The notes below the pieces were generated by a model. That model ran no database searches. It saw nothing but the letters and a program-made list of their open reading frames with translations, and was not told the origin of the DNA. A program made the translations under genes and the position numbers. From JOPF133 sp052144935 (lineage in GTDB: Bacteria > Acidobacteriota > Terriglobia > Bryobacterales > Bryobacteraceae): 43,050 nt of DNA. The stretch is taken from contig JBKQPR010000101.1 of assembly GCA_052144935.1 (NCBI GenBank), forward strand, positions 1 to 43,050. Reading direction: 5' to 3'. Each line of letters starts with the position of its first letter. The stretch's first letter is position 1. This document shows, one piece after another, positions 35,550 to 43,050 of the stretch.

Positions 35550-35555
35550 TAGAAT
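35550..35555 (+). promoter_or_regulatory. -10 box of the alpha/beta hydrolase gene
   Basis: TAGAAT ends six bases before the GTG at 35562, so transcription would begin at or beside the start codon. There is no ribosome site and no clear -35 box. The geometry is the same as for the MBL gene. Confidence 0.35.
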
Positions 35556-35561
35556 GGTTCC

Positions 35562-36719
35562 GTGAAAATCACGCGCAGGCAATTCGAAAAAATAACCGCA
35601 GCCACCGCCATGGCATCCACCGTTTGCCAGTCAAAGGCCGCTACCACTTACACGGGTCCGCTCGACGGCTTCGAAGACCAAGTGAAGATTGAGGATTTTG
35701 ACCCCGTCCGCTACACCCTCGGTCTGCACGATGCCGCGCCTATCGAGCTGGCATTCAAGCCGGGAACCCGCCGCCAGACGGAACTATGGCAAAAGAAACT
35801 CACCGCCAAGGTGACGGAACTTCTGGGCGGCTTCCCCAAACAACGCACGCCGCTCGATTCGAAGACCCTCGAAGTACGCGATTTTCCCGGCTACACCAGG
35901 GAGAAATTCGTTTTCGAGAGCCGCCCCGGCATGCCCGTGCTTGGCTATCGATTGCTGCCGAAGTCCGCAAAACCGCCGGTCGCCACTGCGATCTGCATCC
36001 CTGGCCATGGCCGTGGCGTGGATGACCTCGTCGGCATCGACCCCGAAGGCAAGGACCGCACCGAGAAGGTTTTCTACGAATTCGATTTCGCCATTCAGGC
36101 CGTGGAGCAGGGGCTCGCCGCCGTCGCCATCGAGCCGATCGGTTTTGGTTGCCGCCGTGACGCTCGCAACAAAGCCAAAGGCCTGGAGCAAAAGGCCTGC
36201 GAACCCGTTGCGGGCGCCGCTCTGCTGCTCGGCCAGACCATGCTCGGCTGGCGCGTGTGGGATGTGATGCGCACCGTCGATTGGATCGAAACGCGTCCCG
36301 AACTGGACGCCAGGCGCGTGGGCTGCATCGGCATTTCCGGCGGTGGCACCTGCACCTTGTTTTCCGCCGCGCTGGAACCACGCATAAAGGCGGCCATGGT
36401 GAGCGGCTATCTGAATACGTTTCGCTCCAGCATTATGAGTATTGGTCACTGCATCGACAACTACGTCCCGGGCATTCTGAACTGGGCCGAGATGTATGAC
36501 GTGGCAGGTCTGATCGCGCCCCGGCCTTTGTTCTCCGAAGCTGGTGAGGTGGACGCGATCTTCCCCATTGCGGCCAGCGTCGAGAGTTTCAAAAAGGTCA
36601 AGACCATCTACGAAGTTTTCGGCGCGGGAGCGGAAGCGCAGCAGGAAACCTTCAATGGCCCCCACAGTTTCTGGGGCAAGAAGGGCCTGCCGTTCATGGC
36701 TGAGAAGCTCCGGGCGTAG
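35562..36719 (+). CDS. Exported alpha/beta hydrolase (acetyl-xylan-esterase-like)
   Basis: A 385-residue protein with a Tat-like signal (KITRRQFEKITAATAMAST). The hydrolase core has ATAICIPGHGRGVDDLVG (oxyanion region), RRVGCIGISGGGTCTLFSAA (nucleophile Ser in G-x-S-G-G), a likely acid Asp in EAGEVDAIFPI and the His in FNGPHSFWG. Layout and length fit the Abhydrolase_7/acetyl xylan esterase-type group common in Acidobacteria and Planctomycetes. It probably cleaves esters on plant polysaccharides, but this is inference. The GTG start is supported by the signal peptide and the -10 box beside it. Confidence 0.85.
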   Translation: MKITRRQFEKITAATAMASTVCQSKAATTYTGPLDGFEDQVKIEDFDPVRYTLGLHDAAPIELAFKPGTRRQTELWQKKLTAKVTELLGGFPKQRTPLDSKTLEVRDFPGYTREKFVFESRPGMPVLGYRLLPKSAKPPVATAICIPGHGRGVDDLVGIDPEGKDRTEKVFYEFDFAIQAVEQGLAAVAIEPIGFGCRRDARNKAKGLEQKACEPVAGAALLLGQTMLGWRVWDVMRTVDWIETRPELDARRVGCIGISGGGTCTLFSAALEPRIKAAMVSGYLNTFRSSIMSIGHCIDNYVPGILNWAEMYDVAGLIAPRPLFSEAGEVDAIFPIAASVESFKKVKTIYEVFGAGAEAQQETFNGPHSFWGKKGLPFMAEKLRA

Positions 36720-36740
36720 CACTCCCTTCTGTTGCCTCGC

Positions 36741-36767
36741 GGCGCAGAGACTTGTCTCTGCCGCGCC
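36741..36767. terminator. Hairpin after the alpha/beta hydrolase gene
   Basis: GCAGAGAC-tt-GTCTCTGC (36744-36761) forms an eight-base stem with a two-base loop, flanked by further GC pairs, 24 bases past the stop codon. It has no long T tract, but its strength and place suggest a terminator. Confidence 0.5.
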
Positions 36768-36836
36768 GGCAGTCTGGCGCATGCGGGACCACGTCATGAA
36801 GCGCTGATTTCCTGCTTTGCCGTGTGCCCTCCGCTT

Positions 36837-36860
36837 CCTCTTCTTTCATGAAAGAAGAGG
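36837..36860. repeat. Perfect 24-base palindrome between convergent genes
   Basis: CCTCTTCTTTCA is followed directly by its own reverse complement, with no loop. It lies about 120 bases past the hydrolase stop and 100 bases past the small-gene stop on the other strand. One strand of each arm is almost all pyrimidine. It may be a bidirectional terminator or a protein site. Confidence 0.8.
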
Positions 36861-36961
36861 TCGAAGAGAGAGGAAAAAGGAAGAGAAACAAAGAGGTTCG
36901 ATCGGCCGCCAACAGATCCGCGTTCCTCGCAGTTCATCGGCGGCCGATCCCTTGGCCCGCG

Positions 36962-37135
36962 TTACCGGCAGAATGGCCGTTCGTGACGAACCACCGGCCG
37001 CTCGCAGCGGACCGCTCGGCGGTCGTGCCGCACGATCTCCACACGCTCCACACGCCGGAATTCGGCGGCGGACATCGCTGGCGCCACAGCTCCCAAACCC
37101 AGCCCAAAACAAATCAACCACTTTGCGTACCTCAT
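36962..37135 (-). CDS. Small secreted basic protein (57 residues)
   Basis: The ATG at 37135 follows a perfect AAGGAGG with six-base spacing. The product is a signal peptide (MRYAKWLICFGLGLGAVAPAMSA) and a mature part of about 34 residues rich in Arg, His and Val, ending VEIVRHDRRAVRCERPVVRH, ERPFCR, with two Cys. I do not recognise a family. The excellent ribosome site, signal peptide and leader structure make it a convincing gene. It is divergent from the GHL6-like hydrolase gene, 80 bases apart. Confidence 0.7.
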   Translation of the reverse strand: MRYAKWLICFGLGLGAVAPAMSAAEFRRVERVEIVRHDRRAVRCERPVVRHERPFCR

Positions 37136-37172
37136 GGCGTTCCTCCTTGTGCGAGGCGTTCTTTCTAACGCC
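37136..37172 (-). promoter_or_regulatory. Alternative-pairing leader of the small secreted protein gene
   Basis: In the mRNA sense GGCGTT (37172-37167) is followed by AACGCC (37160-37155), then AAGGAGG (37148-37142), then a second AACGCC (37141-37136) touching the ATG. GGCGTT can pair with the first copy, a six-base loop hairpin that leaves the ribosome site free. It can also pair with the second, which would loop out or hide the ribosome site. This is a candidate translational switch. Confidence 0.45.
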
Positions 37173-37215
37173 TTCACATGGAGAAGCGTCCGCAACCGCC
37201 CGGAAGTTATTCACG

Positions 37216-39486
37216 ATGGTTGATTTTCGCGTAAAGAAATATCAACATCGAGGGGTGCCAAATTCGCCGCAAGCCACACCGCCCGATACACAGCAAGATC
37301 CCGTCGAAGCCACCATCAATCGCCGCGATTTCCTCGCCGCCACCGCCCTCGCCGCCGCCTTCACGCGAAATTCCGCCGCCGGGGCGCCCGACGACGGGCC
37401 CGAGGGCTGGTTCAGCCGCCCCATGCGCTGGGCCCAGTTGACGCTGGTGGAGGACGACCCCGGCAAGTACGATCCCGCCTTCTGGCTGGATTACTTCCAG
37501 CGCACCCACTCCGACGCCGCCTGTCTCAGCGCCGGCGGATGCGTGGCCTACTATCCCACCGCCATCCCGCTGCACTATCGCAGCCAGTGGCTGGGCAACC
37601 GCGACGCGTTCGGCGAGCTGGCGGCGGGCTGCCGGAAACTCGGCATGGTGGTGGTGGCGCGCACCGATCCCCACGCCGCGCACCAGGATGTCTTCGACGC
37701 GCACCCCGACTGGATCGCGGTGGATGCCTCCGGCCAGAAGCGCCGCCACTCGGTCATGCCGGAGCTGTGGTTCACCTGCGCGCTGGGCCCCTACAACTTC
37801 CAGTTCATGACCGAGGTCACCAGGGAAATCGTTTCGCGCTACCCCGTGGATGGCGTGTTCAGCAACCGCTGGGCCGGGTCGGGCATGTGCTACTGCGAGC
37901 ACTGCCGCGAGAATTTTCACGCCGCCGCCGGCCTGGATCTGCCGCGCACCAACGATCCGCGCAACCCGTCGCGCCGCGCCTACCTCGCGTGGCGCCAGCA
38001 GCGGCTCTTCGAACTCTGGCATCTCTGGGATGCCGAGATCCGCCGTATCAATCCGGCCGCCTGTTACATCCCCAACTGCGGCGGCGGGGCGCTCAGCGAT
38101 CTGGATATGAAGACCGTCGGCTCGCTCGCCCCCATCCTCTTCGCCGACCGCCAGGCGCGCCGCGGATTGATGGCCCCGTGGGCCAATGGCAAGAACGCCA
38201 AGGAGTACCGCTCCACCATGGGGAGCAAGCCCGTGGGCGGCATCTTCAGCGTGGGCGTGGAAGAGCCGTACCGCTGGAAGGATTCGGTGCAGGACGGTCC
38301 GGAAATCCGCCTCTGGGCGCTCGACGGCATCGCCAATGGGATCCGCCCCTGGTTCACGAAATTCGGGGGCACGCTCTACGACCGGCGCTGGCTCCGTGTG
38401 GTGGAGGAACTCTACGGCTGGCATTACCGCAACCAGCGCTATCTGCGCCAGGAGCGCTCGCTGGCGCGCGTGGGCCTGGTGTATTCCCAGCAAACCGCGC
38501 AGTTTTACGGCGGCGAGCGCGCGCAGCAGAAGGTCGAAGACCATACGCTGGGCTACTACCAGGCGTTGGTGGAGGCGCGCATCCCCTTCGAGATGGTGCA
38601 CGACCAATTGCTCGACGCGGCCCACACCGCCTCGTTGCAGGTGCTGGTCTTCCCCAATATCGCCGCGCTTTCGGACGGCCAGTGCGGCCAGATCCGCGAA
38701 TTCGTGGCCCGCGGCGGCGGCCTGGTGGCCACGTACGAAACCTCGCTCTACGACGAACGCGGCGAGCGGCGGCGCGACTTCGGCCTGGCTGATCTGTTCG
38801 GCGCCTCGTTCGACGGAGACATCGACGCCCGCATGCAGAACTCCTATCTGCGCCTGGAAACCGACCCCGGCGCCGGCAAGCGCCATCCGATTCTGGCGGG
38901 CCTTGAAGACACCCAGCGCATCATCAACGGCGTGTCTCGCGTGCACACACGCGCCGCGGCCGGCGCCTATGCGCCGCTGACGCTGATTCCCTCTTACCCC
39001 GATCTGCCGATGGAGGAGGTGTTTCCGCGCGTACCCAAAACCGATATTCCCGAGTTGCACGTGCGCCAGGCGGGGCGCGGCCGGGTGGTGTATTTCCCGT
39101 GGGACATCGACCGCACCTTCTGGGAGATTCTGGCGGCGGACCATGGCAAGCTGCTGCGCAACGCGGTGGATTGGGCGGCCAACGAACCGCGCCCGGTAAC
39201 GGTCGCCGGTCCCGGCGTGTTGGATGTGGCCGTGTGGCGGCAGAAGGATTCGATGACCGTACACCTGGTGAACCTCACCAATTCGATGATGATGAAGGGC
39301 CCCCTGCGGGAGTTCATTCCCACGCCGCCCCAGCAGGTAGCCGTGCGCCTGCCGGAAGGGAGCCGCGCGAAGCAGGTGCAGTTACTGGTGAGCGGCCAAC
39401 CTCCGCGCGTGACCGAAAGCAACGGAGTAGTAAGCCTGACCATCGCGACGATCGTGGATCACGAAGTAGTGGCGATCGATTTGTGA
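37216..39486 (+). CDS. Exported GHL6/beta-galactosidase-like glycoside hydrolase
   Basis: A 756-residue protein. The ATG at 37216 follows GGAAG, and a Tat-like signal occurs late (INRRDFLAATALAAAF, about residues 35-50). The N-terminal half resembles hypothetical glycoside hydrolase family 6 (GHL6): DYFQRTHSDAACLSAGGCVA, MVVVARTDPHAAH, HPDWIAVDASGQ, VDGVFSNRWAGSGMCYCEHC. From about 415 it resembles the beta-galactosidase trimerisation domain: ARVGLVYSQQTAQFYGG, LQVLVFPNIAALSDGQ, REFVARGGGLVATYETSLYD. The end is a beta-sandwich (VHLVNLTN). Sugar substrate unknown. Upstream 36720-37215 carries the small gene and hairpins described separately. Confidence 0.82.
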   Translation: MVDFRVKKYQHRGVPNSPQATPPDTQQDPVEATINRRDFLAATALAAAFTRNSAAGAPDDGPEGWFSRPMRWAQLTLVEDDPGKYDPAFWLDYFQRTHSDAACLSAGGCVAYYPTAIPLHYRSQWLGNRDAFGELAAGCRKLGMVVVARTDPHAAHQDVFDAHPDWIAVDASGQKRRHSVMPELWFTCALGPYNFQFMTEVTREIVSRYPVDGVFSNRWAGSGMCYCEHCRENFHAAAGLDLPRTNDPRNPSRRAYLAWRQQRLFELWHLWDAEIRRINPAACYIPNCGGGALSDLDMKTVGSLAPILFADRQARRGLMAPWANGKNAKEYRSTMGSKPVGGIFSVGVEEPYRWKDSVQDGPEIRLWALDGIANGIRPWFTKFGGTLYDRRWLRVVEELYGWHYRNQRYLRQERSLARVGLVYSQQTAQFYGGERAQQKVEDHTLGYYQALVEARIPFEMVHDQLLDAAHTASLQVLVFPNIAALSDGQCGQIREFVARGGGLVATYETSLYDERGERRRDFGLADLFGASFDGDIDARMQNSYLRLETDPGAGKRHPILAGLEDTQRIINGVSRVHTRAAAGAYAPLTLIPSYPDLPMEEVFPRVPKTDIPELHVRQAGRGRVVYFPWDIDRTFWEILAADHGKLLRNAVDWAANEPRPVTVAGPGVLDVAVWRQKDSMTVHLVNLTNSMMMKGPLREFIPTPPQQVAVRLPEGSRAKQVQLLVSGQPPRVTESNGVVSLTIATIVDHEVVAIDL

Positions 39487-39503
39487 CACCTGGTATCGGT
39501 GTC
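39485..39503. terminator. Hairpin between convergent hydrolase and S46 peptidase genes
   Basis: GACACC-tggtatc-GGTGTC overlaps the first gene's stop and ends three bases before the stop of the opposite gene. It could serve both strands. There is no T tract. Confidence 0.4.
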
Positions 39504-39505
39504 TA

Positions 39506-41554
39506 TCACTGGCCCAGCAGTTCCTTCAGCACCGCCTGGGCGTTGTAGATTTTGCGGAGCGCTTCAGTCATGGCGCCGGTATGCACGGCCACGGTGCGGT
39601 TGGTTTCTCCGTCGTAGACGAAATCGCCGATCAGCGATTCGATGTTGCCGTCGAAGACCAGGCCAACCAGGTCCGCGTTGCGATCGATCACGGGCGAGCC
39701 GGAATTGCCGCCCACCACATCGTTGGTGGTGACGAAGTTGTACGGAGTTGCCAGGTTGAGCTTACCCTGCGCCGTGGCGTAACGCTCGGGCAGAGCGAAG
39801 GGGCCTTTGCGGTCGAAGCCGTCGGCGCGGTCGTAGAGGCCGTAGAAGGTGGTCTTGGACGGCGCCTCCGTTCCATTCATGGGATAGCCTTTCACCTGCC
39901 CGTAAGAAAGGCGCAGGGTGAAGGTGGCGTCGGGGTAGGTGCTCTTGCCGTAAACCGCGAACCGCGCTTTGCCGAGTTGCTCGCCGGAGCGCTGCTCCAC
40001 GCTCTGGACATTGTCCTGCAACCAGTGGATCAGTTCGCGGCGCAGTGGGTCAAGCTCGCGCGCCAGCACGATCATGGCGTCGTTCGATGCCGCCACCGCG
40101 GCTTCTCCGCCGGTGATCAGCTTGCGGCGGACCTCGGGATCGGTCAGCTTGGTGCCGTTGACCAGTTCCGTGGCGGCCTGGTACGGTGAACGGCCCTTCA
40201 GGACGATTTTGAGGAAGGGATCGTCCGGTCCAACTTCCGAAAGGTCCAGTTCCAGCGCACCCGCGATCCGCGCTATCTCCATCGCGGGATACATCGGAGC
40301 GGGCGAGAAAAGCTGGAACTTCAAGGAATCGAGTTGGGCGTCATGGTAACCGGGAAGGCGTTCGCCATCGGGCTTCTCCACTTCGGCCACGTATTGCACG
40401 ATGGCCGTGGCCAGACCGGCTAATTGGGAATCCATGGCATGGTAGAGGCGGTCCTTGGTACGCGCAGCCAGCTTCTGTTCGGCCTCCCCAATGGCTTGCC
40501 AGGCGGCGCCGTAGGCAGCCTCCCATTGGGGATTGGCCATGACCTTGGTCTTGAAATCTTCCTCCTCCTGTTGCCTCTTGGCCATGATGGCGTGGTTGAG
40601 CAGCCCCTGGTAGGTTCCCTGGTAGGCCTTGAGGCTGTTTTGCAGGCCAAACATCTGCGAAGATGCCTCGAGCGCCTGGGCGGCGCCCTGGGCGGAATAC
40701 CGCTCCAGCGTAGCGATGCGATTAGCGAGCATTTTGATCGTGTGGGGCTCGCCTACATCGCGCAGGTATTCGAGCTGAGCCATGGTATCGAGCCGCGAAG
40801 TCGATCCGGGATTGCCCGCCACAAAGACCAGGTCGCCATCCCCCGCTCCCAGGGGATTCCATTTCAGGTAGTTTTTGCTGTCGATGGGCTTGCCGTCTTC
40901 ATAGACGCGGAACAGAGCCATGTCGAGGTCGTAGCGCGGATAGGTGAAGTTGTCCGGGTCGCCGCCGAAAAAGGCGATCTGCTGCTCGGGGGCAAATACG
41001 ATTCGCACGTCGGTGTATTTCTTATAACCGTAGAGCCAATATTCCCCACCTTGATACAGCGTCACCACGTCGGAGCGCAGGCCGGTCTTCTGCTGGCTTT
41101 CGCGCTCAATCTGGGCCACGATGGCGCGCCGTGCGGCGAATTCCCGATCCGGCGAACCGGCTTTAGAGACGGCGTCCAGCACGCGCGCCGTGACGTTTTC
41201 CATGGAGACAAGAACGTTGACCTCGAGATCCGGCGACTTCATTTCCCGATCCGGAGTGGCGGCCAGGAAGCCGTCGCGCAGGTAGTCGTGCTGCGGCGTC
41301 GAGTTCTTCTGCAGTTGTCCCCGCGCCACGTGATGATTGGTCAACAACAAGCCATGCGGGCTGACGAACGAACCGGAGCCGCCGTCGTTGAGCCGCGCGC
41401 AGGAGAGGCGCACGTGATCGAGCCATTCCTTGGTGGGAGTGAAGCGATATTTGTCCTGCAGCATCTTGACGGGCAAATTGTCGAACGTCCACATGCCTTC
41501 GTCGGCATTGGCGCAGAAACACGCGAGAAGAACCAGCGACCTGGCGTAGCTCAC
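39506..41554 (-). CDS. S46-family dipeptidyl peptidase (DPP7-like)
   Basis: A 682-residue secreted peptidase, started at GTG 41554 after GGAG, giving the signal VSYARSLVLLACFCANA. The S46 catalytic triad is visible: His in LLLTNHHVARG (near 70), Asp in YDLDMALFR and Ser in VVGGNSGSPVIDR (near 614). Eighteen residues after the Ser stands Gly (VFDGN), as in DPP7; DPP11 has Arg there and prefers acidic residues. So release of dipeptides with hydrophobic residues at P1 is expected. It shares no operon with neighbours and is convergent with the glycoside hydrolase gene. Confidence 0.92.
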   Translation of the reverse strand: MSYARSLVLLACFCANADEGMWTFDNLPVKMLQDKYRFTPTKEWLDHVRLSCARLNDGGSGSFVSPHGLLLTNHHVARGQLQKNSTPQHDYLRDGFLAATPDREMKSPDLEVNVLVSMENVTARVLDAVSKAGSPDREFAARRAIVAQIERESQQKTGLRSDVVTLYQGGEYWLYGYKKYTDVRIVFAPEQQIAFFGGDPDNFTYPRYDLDMALFRVYEDGKPIDSKNYLKWNPLGAGDGDLVFVAGNPGSTSRLDTMAQLEYLRDVGEPHTIKMLANRIATLERYSAQGAAQALEASSQMFGLQNSLKAYQGTYQGLLNHAIMAKRQQEEEDFKTKVMANPQWEAAYGAAWQAIGEAEQKLAARTKDRLYHAMDSQLAGLATAIVQYVAEVEKPDGERLPGYHDAQLDSLKFQLFSPAPMYPAMEIARIAGALELDLSEVGPDDPFLKIVLKGRSPYQAATELVNGTKLTDPEVRRKLITGGEAAVAASNDAMIVLARELDPLRRELIHWLQDNVQSVEQRSGEQLGKARFAVYGKSTYPDATFTLRLSYGQVKGYPMNGTEAPSKTTFYGLYDRADGFDRKGPFALPERYATAQGKLNLATPYNFVTTNDVVGGNSGSPVIDRNADLVGLVFDGNIESLIGDFVYDGETNRTVAVHTGAMTEALRKIYNAQAVLKELLGQ

Positions 41555-41571
41555 AACGAAATCTCCACACC

Positions 41572-41897
41572 CTAGTGTATAGCAGCCCCGACGCCGATTA
41601 CGGTCGAGCGGCAACCGTTCATGGACGTCAACCTGGACCGCGGATCGGCTACGGCGACACGCTCACCTGGTCCGGCCGCGTCAAGCCGGCCTTGAACGCG
41701 GGCGTCCATTTCTTTCTCTTCGATGAATTCGCCCGTGCAAACTGGTCTATGCCAATCCGCACCTGCGCCTTGAACCATTCGTTATGAGCAAGTAGCTTGG
41801 CAACGGCTTGTTGCGTCAGTTCGTCGGTTCCCCGTCCGGTTTGGACGGCAAGCTGATTGAGTTGGACTTCCTGATTTCGAGGCAAATGTACTTCCAT
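41572..41897 (-). pseudogene. Frameshifted ribbon-helix-helix-type antitoxin
   Basis: From ATG 41897: MEVHLPRNQEVQLNQLAVQT, GRGTDELTQQAVAKLLAHN, EWFKAQVRIGIDQFAR. This is the usual ParD-like antitoxin with EWFxAQVxxGIDQ. The expected continuation GEFIEEKEMDARVQGRLD is present but in another frame: one G is missing in a run (CGGG for CGGGG) at about 41731-41733. Without the shift the product would run to 41572; with it, to 41649. No toxin gene follows. It is an orphan remnant, or the missing G is an error. Confidence 0.75.
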
Positions 41898-41927
41898 GTG
41901 CCCAAGAGCAGGAGGACCAGGGGAAAG

Positions 41928-42015
41928 TGTCAAGGCCAGGCCCTCTCAGCCAGACTCAGCCAGGCCAGACCAGGCCAGACTCAGGCCAGTCAGGCCAGTC
42001 AGGCCAGACTCAGTC
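41928..42015. repeat. Short-unit repeat of CAGGCCAG / CAGACTCAG
   Basis: About 88 bases of irregularly mixed CAGGCCAG, CCAGACTCAG and CAGTCAGGC units lie directly upstream of a strong promoter for the next gene. Every strand-sense copy is free of stop codons only by chance; nothing is coded. It might bind a regulator cooperatively. Confidence 0.8.
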
Positions 42016-42044
42016 TTGCTTTCCCAACCCCACGCCTATATAAT
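42016..42044 (+). promoter_or_regulatory. Strong promoter of the kinase-like secreted protein gene
   Basis: TTGCTT (42016-42021) and TATAAT (42039-42044) are separated by 17 bases. Transcription would begin near 42051. A GGAGA ribosome site follows, and the ATG is at 42068. The repeat array ends at the -35 box. Confidence 0.75.
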
Positions 42045-42067
42045 GGGAGCCCCCCGGAGAAGACACT

Positions 42068-42904
42068 ATGAATTCCGTCCTTCGAAATTTGCGGCCCGCC
42101 GTCATGCTTTTTGCCGCGCCCCTGCTCTTTTGCGCCGACAACGGCCCGAGGCCGACTTTCGAGCAAATGGAGCAGTTTCTGCAAACTGCCAAGATCGTCA
42201 AGATCAAGGAACTGTCTGTCGGAGTAACCCACTCGCGACGCGCCACCCTGAGCGATGGCACCATCCAGCACGACGCCCACGTGCAGAGCATCGACGAAGC
42301 CAAACCCAAGTTTGAGGGGGCTCTCGGAACCGAAATAAACTTCCGCGACACGTGGAAGTTCAACGTCGCCGCGTATCGCCTCGCCAGGATTCTCGACATT
42401 GGAGACATGGTTCCTCCGTCGGTCGAGCGCAAAGTGGAGGGCACTTCCTGCGCGGTCACGTGGTGGATCGACAACACCATGATGGAGGTAGACCGGAAAA
42501 AGAAGAAGCTGGAGGCGCCCGACAAGGATTCCTGGAATCGCGAGATGTACGTCCTGCGGGTCTTCGACCAGCTCATCTACAACACGGACAGCAACCTCAC
42601 AAACCTTCTGATCGACCCGGAATGGCACATCTGGATGATCGACCACACCCGCGCTTTCCGGCTTTACACCACCTTGTTGGACCAGAAGAATCTGGTGATG
42701 TGCGACCGGAAGCTGCTTGCCAAGCTCCGCACTCTGGACGCCCCCATGTTGCGCCCCCTCAAGCCGTACGTTGGCGATGGGGAGATCAAGGGAGTGCTCG
42801 GCCGGCGCGACAAGATCGTGAAATTCTTCGACGACCAGGTTGCGCAGAAAGGCGAAGCGCAGATACTATACGACCGGCCGACCCGGCCCGGCTATTCGTG
42901 GTGA
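42068..42904 (+). CDS. Secreted protein with atypical-kinase-like signature
   Basis: A 278-residue protein with signal peptide LRPAVMLFAAPLLFCA. The mature part has FNVAAYRLARILDIGDMVPP and SVERKVEGTSCAVTWWID, then FDQLIYNTDSNLTNLLIDPE and WHIWMIDHTRAF. The order A-Y-x-L-x-x-x-L, W-x-D, D-x-N-x-x-N, I-D-H resembles the catalytic and metal-binding loops of HipA/Fam20/PI3K-like atypical kinases. This is pattern similarity, not an established family assignment. Export is notable, as for Fam20-type secretory kinases. The last 146 bases of the window (42905-43050) show no gene. Confidence 0.7.
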   Translation: MNSVLRNLRPAVMLFAAPLLFCADNGPRPTFEQMEQFLQTAKIVKIKELSVGVTHSRRATLSDGTIQHDAHVQSIDEAKPKFEGALGTEINFRDTWKFNVAAYRLARILDIGDMVPPSVERKVEGTSCAVTWWIDNTMMEVDRKKKKLEAPDKDSWNREMYVLRVFDQLIYNTDSNLTNLLIDPEWHIWMIDHTRAFRLYTTLLDQKNLVMCDRKLLAKLRTLDAPMLRPLKPYVGDGEIKGVLGRRDKIVKFFDDQVAQKGEAQILYDRPTRPGYSW

Positions 42905-43050
42905 TAGTCCTCTTCAAACTTGCCTAGCCTGGATTTCCACGACACCTACCGCGCCTAAGATTTGAGTCCTATTTGAACTCCGGCTTCAAAACTGCCTCAA
43001 AGCCGCGGGCGCGCCCGGATTGACTTTGCGCACATCTGCTTCCTGCGAAG

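Noticed and set aside
37207..39264. 685-codon open frame on the minus strand
   Set aside because: Antisense to the GHL6-like hydrolase; no motif and no start signal.
41928..42015. Possible CRISPR or coding repeat
   Set aside because: Units are too short and irregular, with no spacers and no conserved frame.

Overview
The window looks like chromosome of a GC-rich, Gram-negative soil bacterium of the Acidobacteria, most like Bryobacter/Solibacter relatives. This is inferred from the TIGR03437-type C-terminal domain (seen twice), many Tat-like signal peptides, secreted glycoside hydrolases, an S46 peptidase, a PknB-type kinase joined to a TolB-like/TPR sensor, an Mla-type lipid transporter, and TTCACCGCGGAGA-type repeats between genes. 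No RNA gene, CRISPR array or replication gene was recognised, but two perfect parS sites suggest the origin may be near.

Region 1 (1-2444) is a scar. A TIGR03437-domain gene is cut by the 5' part of a group II intron. The intron reverse transcriptase ends just before its YADD motif, where it is joined to the last ~56 codons of a short-chain dehydrogenase, followed by the tail of another gene.

Region 2 (2445-16758, minus strand) is one long gene train. From its promoter end it encodes a membrane VWA/amidotransferase-like protein, a caspase-fold-like secreted protein, a TPR plus HExxH peptidase, a MoxR AAA+ ATPase, a GxxExxY protein, a DUF58 protein, a BatA-like VWA protein and a 1326-residue membrane protein with Gln/Gly-rich repeats. 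It is an expanded MoxR/VWA envelope system. Its gaps hold a repeat-bounded GxxExxY cassette, a 98-bp hairpin of the same repeat family, a degenerate tandem repeat and a ~69-bp minisatellite built on a gene-start sequence.

Region 3 (17034-24100) holds an AbrB/RelE toxin-antitoxin operon whose toxin has an amber codon, two parS sites, a P1-family peptidase, an Mla transporter operon (permease, ATPase, MCE protein) with a ChbG/HpnK-type deacetylase, then two related VapBC modules and a duplicated tail of the deacetylase gene.

Region 4 (24214-43050) carries secreted and envelope enzymes: an amidohydrolase, a GH49-like beta-helix protein, a twice-frameshifted sensor kinase bracketed by direct repeats derived from the adjacent metallo-beta-lactamase gene, two alpha/alpha-toroid (squalene-cyclase-like) proteins, an alpha/beta hydrolase, a 57-residue secreted protein with an alternative-pairing leader, a GHL6-like glycoside hydrolase, an S46 dipeptidyl peptidase, a frameshifted antitoxin, and a secreted protein with a kinase-like D-x-N...IDH signature.
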